Assembly: GCF_001894825.1 (NCBI RefSeq)
Contig: NZ_BCWY01000023.1
Coordinates: 1 to 64,000, forward strand
Direction: 5' to 3'
DNA length: 64,000 bases
Origin: Rhodococcus jostii NBRC 16295
GTDB lineage: Bacteria > Actinomycetota > Actinomycetes > Mycobacteriales > Mycobacteriaceae
In this document: positions 28,101 through 36,305 of the stretch, one piece after another
How positions within the stretch are numbered: the stretch's first letter is position 1
Layout of the letters: each line of letters opens with the position of its first letter
Notes under the pieces: generated by a model
The model's database searches: none
What the model saw: the letters and a program-made list of their open reading frames with translations, nothing else
What the model was told of the DNA's origin: nothing
Made by a program: the position numbers and the translations under genes

Positions 28101-28435
28101 CTCTGGGTGCGCAGGCGTTCGCCGCGGCCCACCGAAAGGGCGAGGCGCTCGGGTTCGACGAAGCCGTCGCCTTCGCTCTGGGCGAGCAGATTTCGCCCTC
28201 GGCGACCTCTGCCGGTTCGTCGCCCACACCGACGAAGCGCGAGCGTGAGGTGGCCGGACTGATCGCCGAGGGACTGACAAACAAGGAGATTGCCGCGCGA
28301 CTGGTGATCTCACCCCGCACCGCGCAGGGGCACGTCGAACATCTCCTGACGAAGTTGGGGTTCAACTCACGGGCGCAGATCGCGGCGTGGGTGGTGGAAT
28401 CGCAGTCGGGCTATCAGGGCGATTCGGGTGCGTGA
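25145..28435 (+). CDS. Ser/Thr kinase fused to AAA ATPase/TPR and LuxR helix-turn-helix (PknK-like)
   Basis: This 1,096-residue cytosolic regulator begins with a eukaryotic-type kinase domain (about 25-285): GRGGFGVV, Lys55, HRDVKPGN with Asp149, and DFG at 167-169. A STAND-type ATPase follows (P-loop GIGGVGKT at about 368-375, LLLVLDNCEQ, ATSREPLGIGGE), then helical TPR-like repeats. The C-terminal LuxR helix-turn-helix is LTNKEIAARLVISPRTAQGH. All catalytic kinase residues are present, so it is probably active. The layout resembles mycobacterial PknK and MalT-like regulators. The exact start is uncertain: an in-frame GTG lies at 25070. It ends 22 bp inside the convergent XRE gene. Targets are unknown. 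Confidence 0.9.
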   Translation: MPDVDPFATQSDVSGSVTAELAAAGFEDAQEIGRGGFGVVYRCTQGALDRTVAVKVLTADLDEENRARFLREQRAGGRLTGHPNIVDVLHAGVTENGRPFIVMPYHAQGSLDERIRRHGPLPVDEALRLGVKMAGALETAHRLGILHRDVKPGNILLTDYGEPALTDFGIAHIVGGFVTAAGIVTGSPAFTAPEVVAGEPPSPAADVYGLGATLFAAITGHAAFERRSGEQLMAQFLRITSEPIPNPREHGVPEDVSAVIERAMSAEPGARPSSVELGRQLRESQRHHGFPVDEMAMHPEPGAVQGETSGAGAGPAEDGAWRRPSWAPAVSGRTGGLPLELTSFVDRRSELAEATNLLSTSRLVTLTGIGGVGKTRLALRAAAKVQRQFPDGVTLVELGELLDDSLLAGVVAAALGVRDQSARPSHEVLVEFLAPRELLLVLDNCEQVVVAAAKLAEILLRVCPRLRILATSREPLGIGGETALLIPPLPVPDPDNLPKGLPRNDAVTLFAERGVAAVPGFELTEDNKATIARICQRLDGLPLPIELAAARLRAMTPEQILRRLTDRYVLLTRGSRDAPSRQQTLRMCIDWSYDLCTPTEQRMWAQLSVFAGSFELEAAEQVCDLTAEDILDTVTFLVDKSILTREESGSAVRFRMLETVRAYGREKAQKSGEYPELRRRHRDWVERLAVEAESEWIGSRQLALIARLGREQPNIREALEFCVSDSPEIGLRIAAALYPFWLSRGLFGEGRRWLDRIFARQPAEPTADRVKALYAGSVLAGVQGDIRVSDAVAEEAQTLAAQTTDPLVRAHIEHTVGYAALFAGRLPHARTHLEKAVQGFRDRNDVFEVAAIVGLGMVHDLLNDTERAIECHERVLAITEAHGESVYRSYSLWALAVAVWRLGDGRRAVRLVGQALQLDRRVNDRLNASVCLQTLAWIAAEEQSMQRAVVLMGAAEKLTRSVGSSAVLVPGLSVYQDECDRTTRQALGAQAFAAAHRKGEALGFDEAVAFALGEQISPSATSAGSSPTPTKREREVAGLIAEGLTNKEIAARLVISPRTAQGHVEHLLTKLGFNSRAQIAAWVVESQSGYQGDSGA

Positions 28436-29295
28436 ATCGGAGCCGACTGCTCGAGGGTGGCGGCCCAGCTGGCCAGGAGGTCCAGGCCCTCCTTGGAGCG
28501 CGTCCCGGCTTCGGCGCTGTAGGTGAGCATGGTCAGACCGGTGTCCGCGGGTAATTCGAGGACTTCGTACGACAGGTCCAGGTCGCCCACCACCGGGTGA
28601 TGCAGGTGTTTGACCCCGGTGCGGTGGAGACGGACGTTGTGCGCGGCCCAGAGGGTGCGGAAGTGCTCGCTCCGGGTCGACAGCTCGCCGATCAGGTCGG
28701 TGAGGTCCTTGTCGTAGGGGTCGCGGCCGGCCTGCGTCCGGAGGATCGCGACGGTGTCGTGGGCGGCCCTGTCCCATTCGATCCAGAAGTCGTGTGAACG
28801 CGGGCCGAGGAACATGAACCGGGCCATGTTGACCGGTCGCCGGGGGTCCTCGTACATCGGTGAGTAGAGGGCACGACCGAGCGTGTTCGCGGCGAGCACG
28901 TCGAGGCGGCCGTTGCGCACGAAGGCGGGCGCGCCGGTCATGGCGTCGAGGATCCGCTGCACGGCGGGACGGACACGCTGCTGGGTGGGCCGTCGCCGGG
29001 AGCGTGAGGTGGTTCCGGCGGTCCGGGCGAGGTCGAACAGGTGCTCGCGCTCGGCCTCGTCGAGTTGCAACGCCCCGACCAGCGCGTCCAGGACGCTCTC
29101 GGAGACACCGCTCAGATTCCCGCGCTCGAGCCGGATGTAGTAGTCGATGCTCACACCGGCCAGCAGCGCCACCTCTTCGCGGCGCAGCCCGGCCACCCGC
29201 CGGTTACCGCCATAGGCGGGAAGACCCGCCTGCTCAGGCGTGATCTTCGCCCGACGCGACGTCAGGAACGCACGGATTTCGCTGCGATTGTCCAC
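28414..29295 (-). CDS. XRE-family regulator with MmyB-type ligand domain
   Basis: This 293-residue protein has an N-terminal helix-turn-helix (RRVAGLRREEVALLAGVS, DYYIRLERG) and a C-terminal MmyB-like PAS-related domain ending in VLELPADTGLTMLTYSAE. Members are common actinobacterial regulators, often of adjacent oxidoreductase genes, and bind fatty-acid-like ligands in one known structure. No obvious partner is adjacent: the flanking genes are convergent or belong to another pair. GTG 29295 start. Confidence 0.85.
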   Translation of the reverse strand: MDNRSEIRAFLTSRRAKITPEQAGLPAYGGNRRVAGLRREEVALLAGVSIDYYIRLERGNLSGVSESVLDALVGALQLDEAEREHLFDLARTAGTTSRSRRRPTQQRVRPAVQRILDAMTGAPAFVRNGRLDVLAANTLGRALYSPMYEDPRRPVNMARFMFLGPRSHDFWIEWDRAAHDTVAILRTQAGRDPYDKDLTDLIGELSTRSEHFRTLWAAHNVRLHRTGVKHLHHPVVGDLDLSYEVLELPADTGLTMLTYSAEAGTRSKEGLDLLASWAATLEQSAPIHAPESP

Positions 29296-29353
29296 CGAAT
29301 CAGCGTAGGACCGATCCGAAGGACGTGGGAGGTCCTGGCATTACCTGGAAGTC

Positions 29354-29806
29354 CTACAGGGGCAGGGGACGGTTGTCGGCCACGCTCTTCATGACGAGGG
29401 TGGAGCTGAGGCGTTGGACGCCGGGGAGGGTGGCGAGAGATTCGTCGTAGAGCGTCTGGAAGCCGGGGAGGTCACGGGTGATGACCCGCAGGAGGTAGTC
29501 GGGGTCACCGAACAGTCGTTGTGCTTGCAGGACGTGGGGAATCGCGGCGACGGCCCGTTCGAAGGCCTCGATGGTGTCGCGGTCGGCGGCACGCATCGTG
29601 ACGAAGACGAGCGCCTCGAAGGTGAGGCCCAGTGCGCGGGCGTCGAGCTGGGCACGGTAACCGCTGATCGCGCCGGAGCTCTCCAACGCGCGTAACCGGC
29701 GGTGACAGGGCGAGATGCTGAGTCGGACCCGGTCGGCGAGTTCGGTGACGGAAAGCCGACCATCTCGTTGGAGCTCAGCAAGAATCTTCCTGTCCACGGT
29801 GTCCAT
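29354..29806 (-). CDS. Lrp/AsnC-family transcriptional regulator
   Basis: This 150-residue protein has MDTVDRKILAELQRDGRLS, helix-turn-helix VTELADRVRLSISPCHRRLR and a C-terminal RAM domain. It is divergent from the LysE-type exporter at 29942, the standard regulator/exporter pair for an amino acid. A near-palindrome GGAAGATTTTCC at 29809-29820 directly abuts the start codon and may be the auto-regulatory site. Confidence 0.88.
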   Translation of the reverse strand: MDTVDRKILAELQRDGRLSVTELADRVRLSISPCHRRLRALESSGAISGYRAQLDARALGLTFEALVFVTMRAADRDTIEAFERAVAAIPHVLQAQRLFGDPDYLLRVITRDLPGFQTLYDESLATLPGVQRLSSTLVMKSVADNRPLPL

Positions 29807-29941
29807 GTGGAAGATTTTCCCCCAATGTCCTGCCGATGATGGAATCTTTGGCAACGTATTCTCCGTCGATCTTCCTAATCTTTCTTGTGGGAACCGCCAG
29901 GTGAGCTGGTGTTCCGGGAGCGTGAAGGATGAGTGAGATTC

Positions 29942-30562
29942 ATGGCGATCGGTACCGTTGCGGCGTTCTGGGCGGTGTCATTCCTGTTCGTTCTGACGCC
30001 GGGGGCGGATTGGGCGTACGCGATCGCAGCGGGACTGCGTCATCGCACCGTGGCGCCCGCAGTGGGTGGGCTGTTGACGGGTCATCTGCTGATGACCGCG
30101 GTGGTGGCGGCCGGAGTCGCGGCGTTGGTGGCCCGGTCGCCGCTGGTACTGACCGCGTTGACGGCGGTCGGGGCGGCGTATCTGGTGTGGCTCGGGATCG
30201 CGACGCTCGTGAAGCCGTCGGTGCCGCCGCAGGCCGGGATGGAGCAGGCACCGGAATCGTGGGTGCGGCAGGCGGTCAAGGGTTTGGGGATCAGTGGGCT
30301 GAACCCGAAGGTGTTTTTGCTGTTCTTGGCGCTGCTGCCGCAGTTCACCGACACGGGCGGGCGGTGGCCGCTCGCGGTGCAGATCGTGCTGTTGGGTGTG
30401 GTGCACACGGCAAGTTGTGCGGTGGTGTACACGGGGGTGGGGACAGGCGCGCGGCTGGTGCTGCGCGCGCGGCCTGCCGCAGCACGGGTGGTGACCTGGA
30501 TTTCCGGTGCCGCGATGATCGTGCTCGGTGTGGTGTTGCTGTTCGAGCGGGTGATCGGATAG
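29942..30562 (+). CDS. LysE/RhtB-family amino acid exporter
   Basis: This 206-residue inner-membrane protein has about six hydrophobic spans and the family motif LTPGADWAYAIAAGLRHR near the N-terminus, plus GLNPKVFLLFLALLPQF. It should export an amino acid or related metabolite using the proton gradient. ATG 29942 has GAAGGA 12 nt upstream; GTG 29933 is an alternative. It is divergent from an Lrp regulator. Confidence 0.88.
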   Translation: MAIGTVAAFWAVSFLFVLTPGADWAYAIAAGLRHRTVAPAVGGLLTGHLLMTAVVAAGVAALVARSPLVLTALTAVGAAYLVWLGIATLVKPSVPPQAGMEQAPESWVRQAVKGLGISGLNPKVFLLFLALLPQFTDTGGRWPLAVQIVLLGVVHTASCAVVYTGVGTGARLVLRARPAAARVVTWISGAAMIVLGVVLLFERVIG

Positions 30563-30583
30563 AAGCCGGCAACCAGCGGCAGT

Positions 30584-31264
30584 TTACGGGCAATGTGAAC
30601 CTGCAGACGCCTGCGACGGCCACGCCCGCGGGAACGGCACCCGCATCGATCCCGGCGTGACCGGCGTGTACTCGGCGGCAGCATGCAGTCGGCCACTCCG
30701 CACGACGACGCCGCCGCCGCGCACCATCGTGTCGACCAGTTCGGCGGCGAACGACTCGGGGTCAGGCGCAACAACCGTGCGGCGTCGGTCAGCCACGCGC
30801 GCGCGTGCAGGTAGGCCTCGACCTCGTCGACGAGAATGCCGTCGCGAATCATCAACGCGAAAGCGAAGATTCGGCGGAAGCCATACCATACTGCTCCGTC
30901 CGGGTCGTCGACGAGACGTTGGGCCCGACGCCGTGCACTGGCCAGTGCTGCGTCGGGGTCGGCGGGAATCGGGCCGTGCGCGGGCAGCAGCACTCGCGGC
31001 CGAAGGTCGGTCAGCCGGTGCAGAGACTGCAGGGCCGTGACAGTCGCGTCGGGCCCGTCGAGCGCACTGTTGACCCAGCCGACGTCGTAGTCGGACAGTG
31101 CATCCCCGACCACCAGTAGTCGCTCCTCCGGCCGCCACAACGCCAGGTGGCCGGGGGTGTGGCCCGGGGTACGGACCTCAGAAGCAGGTTGGCATCGGGA
31201 AATGGCCTCTGCCGCCAGATCACCCAGGCCGGCAACCGCTCGTTGGTGCCGCTGTCCACCCTGC
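30584..31264 (-). pseudogene. Decayed metallo-beta-lactamase-fold hydrolase, N-terminus lost and frameshifted
   Basis: Reading leftwards from 31264, one frame gives EVRTPGHTPGHLALW, then LLVVGDALSDYDVGWVN and RVLLPAHGPI, the second half of an MBL-fold hydrolase. The usual HxHxDH metal motif should lie further upstream but is missing, because the crotonase gene ends there. Near 30755-30765 a frameshift moves the homologous C-terminus (PESFAAELVDTMVRGGGVVV) into a second frame that stops at 30584. This is a truncated, dead remnant. Confidence 0.75.
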
Positions 31265-32047
31265 TCACCACTCCGCGGGACGGCCCTTGAGCTGCTCCCA
31301 GTACCGACGGTGGGCGCGCCGGGACGGCTCGCTCGTCATGCCGGCGGCCAGTTCCCTCCGGTCGAGCGGGTCGGACAGGTCCGCGATGTCGCGCAGGGCC
31401 GGCGCCTGCAGGGCCCGCTTGGTGTAGGCGTAGTTCTCGATGCAGTCCTCGGGGGTCAGTTCGGCGACGGCGACGGCCCGGTCGAGCAGTTTCTCCGCCG
31501 GCACCAGTTCGTGGACGATGCCCATGGTGTGCGCCTCGGCCGAGGTGAAGATCTCGCCCTGCAGGCACGTGCGGGACGCCACGGGTTCTCCCCAGGCGTA
31601 GGCCAGCATCCGCAGATATACCGCGGGCATCGGGATTCCGATCGGCACCTCGTTGATCCCGAACCGGGCCCCGTCGGGGACGGCGACCCGGCGGTCACAC
31701 ACGGCGGCGGTGATGAGGCCGCCGGCGAAGGCGTGCCCGTTCACCGCGGCCACCGTCGGCCGCGGATAGGTGAACAATCGCATGTTCGTCGCCCGGTAGT
31801 CCTGGAACCAGGACGCGACCGCCGCCTCGTCCCCGGCGAACAGCGGAAAGTGTTCTCCGAGATCGAGTCCCGCCGAGAACCGGGCGCCGGTACCGGTCAG
31901 CACCACCGGGGAGTCCGGGTGCTCGCGTTCGAGTCGATCGAACGCTTCGTGCAGGTCGGCGAAGAAGGCGCGGTTCTGCGCATTGACCGGGTTGGTGTTC
32001 ATCGTCACCACAGCGACGCGACCGCGCCGTTCGATAGTCCAGCTCAT
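31265..32047 (-). CDS. Enoyl-CoA hydratase/isomerase (crotonase) family protein
   Basis: This 260-residue protein has the crotonase oxyanion-hole segments FSAGLDLGEHF and VNGHAFAGGLITA. Catalytic glutamates of true hydratases are not clearly placed, so it could be an isomerase or another acyl-CoA enzyme. GGAGGAA precedes ATG 32047. It lies 57 bp downstream of the acyl-CoA synthetase gene and probably shares its transcript. Its 3' end abuts the MBL remnant. Confidence 0.82.
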   Translation of the reverse strand: MSWTIERRGRVAVVTMNTNPVNAQNRAFFADLHEAFDRLEREHPDSPVVLTGTGARFSAGLDLGEHFPLFAGDEAAVASWFQDYRATNMRLFTYPRPTVAAVNGHAFAGGLITAAVCDRRVAVPDGARFGINEVPIGIPMPAVYLRMLAYAWGEPVASRTCLQGEIFTSAEAHTMGIVHELVPAEKLLDRAVAVAELTPEDCIENYAYTKRALQAPALRDIADLSDPLDRRELAAGMTSEPSRRAHRRYWEQLKGRPAEW

Positions 32048-32104
32048 ACAAGTTCCTCCGTACAGATTGTCGTCAATGTTGTTCGAGTATCGGCGTGTTC
32101 GGGC

Positions 32105-33721
32105 CTACAGGCCGAGGATCTGAAGGGCTCGCTCGCGCATCTCCACCTTGCGGACCTTCCCGCTGACCGTCATCGGGAACTGGTCGACGCAGTGCACGTA
32201 GCGCGGGATCTTGTAGCGCGCGAGTCGGCCCTCGCAGAATTCTCGGAGGCCGGCGACGTCGATCGGTTCGACGCCCGCGCGCAGTCGCAGCCAGACCATC
32301 AGCTCTTCACCGTATTTGGCGTCGGGTACACCGATCACCTGCGCGTCGAGGATGTCGGGATGGGTGTAGAGGAACTCCTCGATCTCCCGTGGGTAGATGT
32401 TCTCTCCTCCCCGGATCACCATGTCCTTGATGCGCCCGGTGATGGCGACGAACCCGTCCGCGTCCATGACCGCGAGGTCGCCGCTGTGGATCCAGCCGCC
32501 GGCGTCGAGGGCCTCGGCGGTCTTGCCGGGTTCGTTCCAGTAGCCGAGCATCACCGAGTAGCCGCGGATGCACAGCTCGCCGGATGTCCCTCGTGGCACG
32601 GTCTCGCCGGTCGCCGGGTCGACGACCTTGACCTCCACGTGGGGGTGCGCGCGACCGACGGTGGACACCCGGCGGTCCAGGGAGTCGTCGACCCAGGTCT
32701 GGGTGGAGGCAGGGGAGGTCTCGGTCATCCCGTAGGCGATCGCCACCTCCGGGACCCACGCGGTGACCTGCTTCATGATCTCCACCGGGCACGGTGAACC
32801 CGCCATGGCGCCGGTGCGTACCGACGACAGGTCGTAGGAGTCGAAATCAGGAACGTTGAGCATGCTGATGAACATCGTCGGCACTCCGTATATCGACGTG
32901 CACCGCTCCTGCGCACAGGCTGTCAGCGTGGCGACCGGGTCGAACGACGGTGACGGAATGACGACACAGGCGCCGTGCGTGCTCGCTCCGAGGTTGCCCA
33001 TGACCATGCCGAAGCAGTGGTAGAACGGCACCGGCACACAGATCCGGTCCTGCTCGGTGTAGCCGAGCAGCTCGCCGACGAAGAACCCGTTGTTGAGGAT
33101 GTTGCGATGCGAGAGGGTGACGCCCTTCGGGAACCCGGTGGTCCCCGACGTGTACTGAATGTTGATCGGGTCGTCCGGAGACAGGCTCGCCTGCACCTCG
33201 GTGAGCCGTTCCGATGAGGCCTGATCTCCGCGGATCAGGAGTGAAGCCCACTCGTCGCTGCCGAAAATTATCACCTGATCGAGCCCCGGGCACCGGGGCG
33301 ATACCTCTGCGACCATCGCCTCGTAGTCGGAGGTCTTGAAGGACGGGGCTGCGAACATCAGCCGGATCCCCGACTGTGTGACCACGTATTCGAGCTCGTG
33401 GGAGCGGTAGGCGGGATTGAGGTTGACCAGGATCGCCCCCACTTTCGCCGCTGCGTGCTGCACGATCACCCACTCCGCGCAGTTCGGCGCCCAGATCCCG
33501 ATCCGATCGCCGGGAGCAATTCCGTCCTCGAGCAGCGCCGAGGCCACTGCATTCACGTCTGCACGCAGCGTGGTGTACGTCCACCGCTGCCCGGTGGGTA
33601 CATCGACCACCGCCTCTCGGTCGGGAAACCTCGAGACGATCCGGTCGAAGTTGTCGCCGATCGTCATCTCGAGCAACGGCCGCTCGGTCGGACCGATCGT
33701 ATGACTCAGCCTGCTGTTCAT
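32105..33721 (-). CDS. Acyl-CoA synthetase (AMP-dependent, FadD-like)
   Basis: This 538-residue adenylate-forming enzyme has QYTSGTTGFPKGVTLSH (AMP/phosphate loop), AYGMTETSPAS, GYSVMLGYWNEPGKT, HSGDLAVMDADGF and a C-terminal SGKVRKVEMRE with the adenylation lysine. ATG 33721 has GGAGGAG 5-6 nt upstream; longer versions would enter the promoter dyad. It activates a carboxylic acid to its CoA ester for the crotonase downstream. It is divergent from a LuxR regulator. Chain length or aromatic preference is not readable. Confidence 0.88.
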   Translation of the reverse strand: MNSRLSHTIGPTERPLLEMTIGDNFDRIVSRFPDREAVVDVPTGQRWTYTTLRADVNAVASALLEDGIAPGDRIGIWAPNCAEWVIVQHAAAKVGAILVNLNPAYRSHELEYVVTQSGIRLMFAAPSFKTSDYEAMVAEVSPRCPGLDQVIIFGSDEWASLLIRGDQASSERLTEVQASLSPDDPINIQYTSGTTGFPKGVTLSHRNILNNGFFVGELLGYTEQDRICVPVPFYHCFGMVMGNLGASTHGACVVIPSPSFDPVATLTACAQERCTSIYGVPTMFISMLNVPDFDSYDLSSVRTGAMAGSPCPVEIMKQVTAWVPEVAIAYGMTETSPASTQTWVDDSLDRRVSTVGRAHPHVEVKVVDPATGETVPRGTSGELCIRGYSVMLGYWNEPGKTAEALDAGGWIHSGDLAVMDADGFVAITGRIKDMVIRGGENIYPREIEEFLYTHPDILDAQVIGVPDAKYGEELMVWLRLRAGVEPIDVAGLREFCEGRLARYKIPRYVHCVDQFPMTVSGKVRKVEMRERALQILGL

Positions 33722-33797
33722 GTGCGCTCCTCCATTCTCGAGGAGAAATGTGACCCGGGAAACGAACGAGCGGGACCCCCGAAGGTAGGTCCGGGGG

Positions 33798-33825
33798 CGT
33801 CGTACCCCCCTTGTGGGGTACGACG
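33798..33825. promoter_or_regulatory. Perfect 11-bp-arm inverted repeat between the acyl-CoA synthetase and LuxR genes
   Basis: CGTCGTACCCC (33798-33808) and GGGGTACGACG (33815-33825) pair perfectly around CCTTGT. The core ACCCCCCTTGTGGGGT resembles ACCCACTTTAGGGGGT at 34819-34834, upstream of the MFS carrier (12 of 16 identical). Likely operator of the adjacent LuxR-type regulator. Confidence 0.75.
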
Positions 33826-33884
33826 TTGCCACGGTGTGACGGCACTCACTAGCCTCGATATCAGATGTTCAGTTGGAGGCCGAT

Positions 33885-34745
33885 GTGACCTTGTCTTTCG
33901 AAACCGATACGCCGATCGAACGGCGCATCCTCGCGCGCTCGCTGGAGACTCTCCGCAAGCACGCCGGAATGGACATGGTGTTCGGCGGGCCGGTGCATCA
34001 CGGGGCAGCCGCGATGGAGATCACCGACCTGACCGGGGTCCGCACCCGCTCGGCGGTCAACCTCGTGGTCCGCAACGGTGAGGGACTCGGCGGCAAGGCC
34101 CTGATGCTCGCCCGCCCGGTCTCGGTGGCCGACTACATCTCGGCACAGGGCATCACGCACGTCTACGACCACGCCGTGCGACCGGAGGCCATCGAGACCC
34201 TGGCAGCGCTACCGATCATCGTCGACCGCACACCCCGGATCCTGATCTACCTCGCGGCCCGCACCCACGTGCGCCTGGGTGACCGCTGGTTCGACAGTTT
34301 CACCCCGCTGGTCCGGCGACTCGAGCGCGACATCGCGGTCGAGGACGAAGTCCGGCGGCGGCTGAGCCTCATGCGCACCACTGCCGATGCCGACAGGCCG
34401 GCACTCAGTCGTGCAGACCTGCACGACATCGCTCAGGAACTGACGAACCTGGCCGGCCAGATCGACGACGAAATCCTGCGCGCCAAAGTGGAGGCCGTCG
34501 GGAGCCGGTTTGCACCCGTGCTGGGGGCCGACGGATCCCAGGAACCGCCCACACTGCTCCGGCCCCGCGAGATCGACGTGCTCGAGCACGTCGCACGCGG
34601 TCTGAGCAACCGTGAGATCGCCGAGGCCCTCGGATTGCTGCCCAACACGGTCAAGTCCTACCTCAAGAGCGCCATGCGCACACTGCACGCGAGCAACCGC
34701 GTGCAGGCAATCCTCGCCGCCCGCGAGCGCGGCCTTCTCCGCTGA
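33885..34745 (+). CDS. LuxR-family transcriptional regulator with GAF-like sensor domain
   Basis: This 286-residue protein has a GAF-like N-terminal half (about 30-130, including RNGEGLGGKALMLARPVSV) and a C-terminal LuxR helix-turn-helix (LRPREIDVLEHVARGLSNRE, then NTVKSYLKSAMRTL). GTG 33885 has GGAGG 5 nt upstream; TTG 33873 is less likely. It sits between the acyl-CoA synthetase/crotonase operon (divergent) and the MFS/amidohydrolase operon (same strand). Similar dyads occur in both promoter regions, so it probably activates both. Confidence 0.87.
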   Translation: MTLSFETDTPIERRILARSLETLRKHAGMDMVFGGPVHHGAAAMEITDLTGVRTRSAVNLVVRNGEGLGGKALMLARPVSVADYISAQGITHVYDHAVRPEAIETLAALPIIVDRTPRILIYLAARTHVRLGDRWFDSFTPLVRRLERDIAVEDEVRRRLSLMRTTADADRPALSRADLHDIAQELTNLAGQIDDEILRAKVEAVGSRFAPVLGADGSQEPPTLLRPREIDVLEHVARGLSNREIAEALGLLPNTVKSYLKSAMRTLHASNRVQAILAARERGLLR

Positions 34746-34818
34746 CCTCTCCCCGCCAGTGGCGTCGCGCCCCGGCGCGCCCCGTCGGCACCCACGAAAG
34801 TAGTTGCCCGGGAATCTA

Positions 34819-34860
34819 ACCCACTTTAGGGGGTGTCGCACCCGCTGTAACGGCGCTCAC
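34819..34860 (+). promoter_or_regulatory. Second LuxR-site-like dyad and conserved promoter-proximal block upstream of the MFS carrier
   Basis: ACCCACTTTAGGGGGT (34819-34834) parallels the dyad at 33804-33819. A further shared block follows: GCTGTAACGGCGCTCAC (34844-34860) against GGTGTGACGGCACTCAC (33833-33849), 13 of 17 identical. Two related cis-regions about 1 kb apart suggest co-regulation by one protein. Confidence 0.6.
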
Positions 34861-34925
34861 ACTGCTCGTCGTACCTCAGCCCCTCCGCCAGCGGGCGGAT
34901 GGGCCCATCGAGCAGGAGATCCACG

Positions 34926-36305
34926 ATGTCACGAACCGTCGATCCGGTGACGAGCCCACCGACCACCCCGATGCATCGCGTCGCCATTGCAAGCTGCACC
35001 GGCACCACCATCGAGTTCTACGACTTCTTCATCTACGGCACCGCGGCAGCCCTGGTCTTCCCGAAGGTCTTCTTCCCTGCCCTCGGTCCGGCCGCCGGCA
35101 CCGTCGCCTCCTTCGCCACATTCGCCGTCGCGTTCGTGGCCCGCCCCCTCGGAGCCGCGATCTTCGGCCACTTCGGCGATCGGATCGGCCGCAAGAAGAC
35201 CCTCGTCAGCACCTTGCTGCTGATGGGCATCAGTACCGTGCTCATCGGACTGCTGCCGAGCGCCGGCACGATCGGCGTGGCCGCGCCGCTCGCGCTGATC
35301 GCGCTGCGGATCGCGCAAGGACTTGCCGTCGGCGGTGAATGGGCGGGTGCGACCCTGCTGGCCACCGAATACGCCCCCACCGGCAAACGGGGGCTGTACG
35401 CGGTGTTCCCACAGTTGGGGCCATCGCTGGCCTTCGCACTGTCCAACGGCACCTTCCTGGTGGTCAACCTCTTCGTCGGTGAGACCTCCCAGGCGTTCCT
35501 CGACTACGGCTGGCGGATCCCCTTCATCGCCAGCGCCCTCCTCGTGCTGATCGGCCTCTACGTTCGGCTGAAGGTCGAGGAGACACCGATGTTCGCCCGG
35601 CAGGCGACCCACACGCAGACCCGCCGCTCCGGCGCAGGCCCGCTCCTCGGCGTCTTCAAGAACCAGCCCCGTGAGCTGCTCCTCGCCGCGGGCTCCTTGG
35701 CAATGATGTTCGCGTTCTTCTACATCGGCACGGCGTACCTCACCTCGTACGGCACCGCAGCCCTCGGTCTGAGCCGCACCACCGTGCTCTCTCTCGGCCT
35801 GATCGCCGCAGCCGCCTTCTGCGCGGCAATCACCTTGTCCGCCGTCTACTCCGACCGAATCGGCCGCCGTAAGCTGGTGCTCTCCTCCTGCATCGTGGCC
35901 GTCCCCGGTGGGCTTGTGCTCTTCCCCCTTCTCGACACCGGCTCCCCGGTCGCGTTCCTCGCCGGCCTGACCCTCGCCCTGGTCATCATGGGCGTCTCCT
36001 ATGGGCCCGCGGGCGCTCTGCTGCCGGAGATGTTCCACACCGAATACCGCTACACCGGCGCCGGGATGGCCTACGCCATCGCCGGAGTCATCGGCGGCGG
36101 CACCGCACCCATGCTCGCCGCGGAACTGACCTCCCGCCACGGCAGCACCGCGGTCGGGTGGATGCTCGCCGGGTTCGGCCTGCTCAGCTTCGCCTGCGCC
36201 CTCGCCCTGCCCGAAACCCGGCACCGGGACATGGAGGGCAAGGGAACCGGCGACACCGGTCTGGCATGTTCGGACGTCGCCTCGACAGTTCAAGGGACGA
36301 GATGA
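34926..36305 (+). CDS. MFS transporter, metabolite:proton symporter (MHS)-like
   Basis: This 459-residue membrane protein has 12 spans. Family markers are TTIEFYDFFIYGTAAALVF in the first span, FGHFGDRIGRKKTL in the loop after span 2, and RIAQGLAVGGEWAGA. MHS carriers import organic acids such as shikimate, 2-oxoglutarate or aromatic acids with protons. AGGAGA at 34914-34919 supports ATG 34926. Its stop overlaps the amidohydrolase start (ATGA), so the pair is coupled. It probably imports the acid that the CoA synthetase or amidohydrolase uses. Confidence 0.88.
   Translation: MSRTVDPVTSPPTTPMHRVAIASCTGTTIEFYDFFIYGTAAALVFPKVFFPALGPAAGTVASFATFAVAFVARPLGAAIFGHFGDRIGRKKTLVSTLLLMGISTVLIGLLPSAGTIGVAAPLALIALRIAQGLAVGGEWAGATLLATEYAPTGKRGLYAVFPQLGPSLAFALSNGTFLVVNLFVGETSQAFLDYGWRIPFIASALLVLIGLYVRLKVEETPMFARQATHTQTRRSGAGPLLGVFKNQPRELLLAAGSLAMMFAFFYIGTAYLTSYGTAALGLSRTTVLSLGLIAAAAFCAAITLSAVYSDRIGRRKLVLSSCIVAVPGGLVLFPLLDTGSPVAFLAGLTLALVIMGVSYGPAGALLPEMFHTEYRYTGAGMAYAIAGVIGGGTAPMLAAELTSRHGSTAVGWMLAGFGLLSFACALALPETRHRDMEGKGTGDTGLACSDVASTVQGTR

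Noticed and set aside
31265-33721. Crotonase plus acyl-CoA synthetase as feruloyl-CoA (FerA/FerB) enzymes of the lignin cluster
   Set aside because: They are 18 kb away under another regulator and the synthetase is a FadD-type enzyme; no specific ferulate signature was seen.
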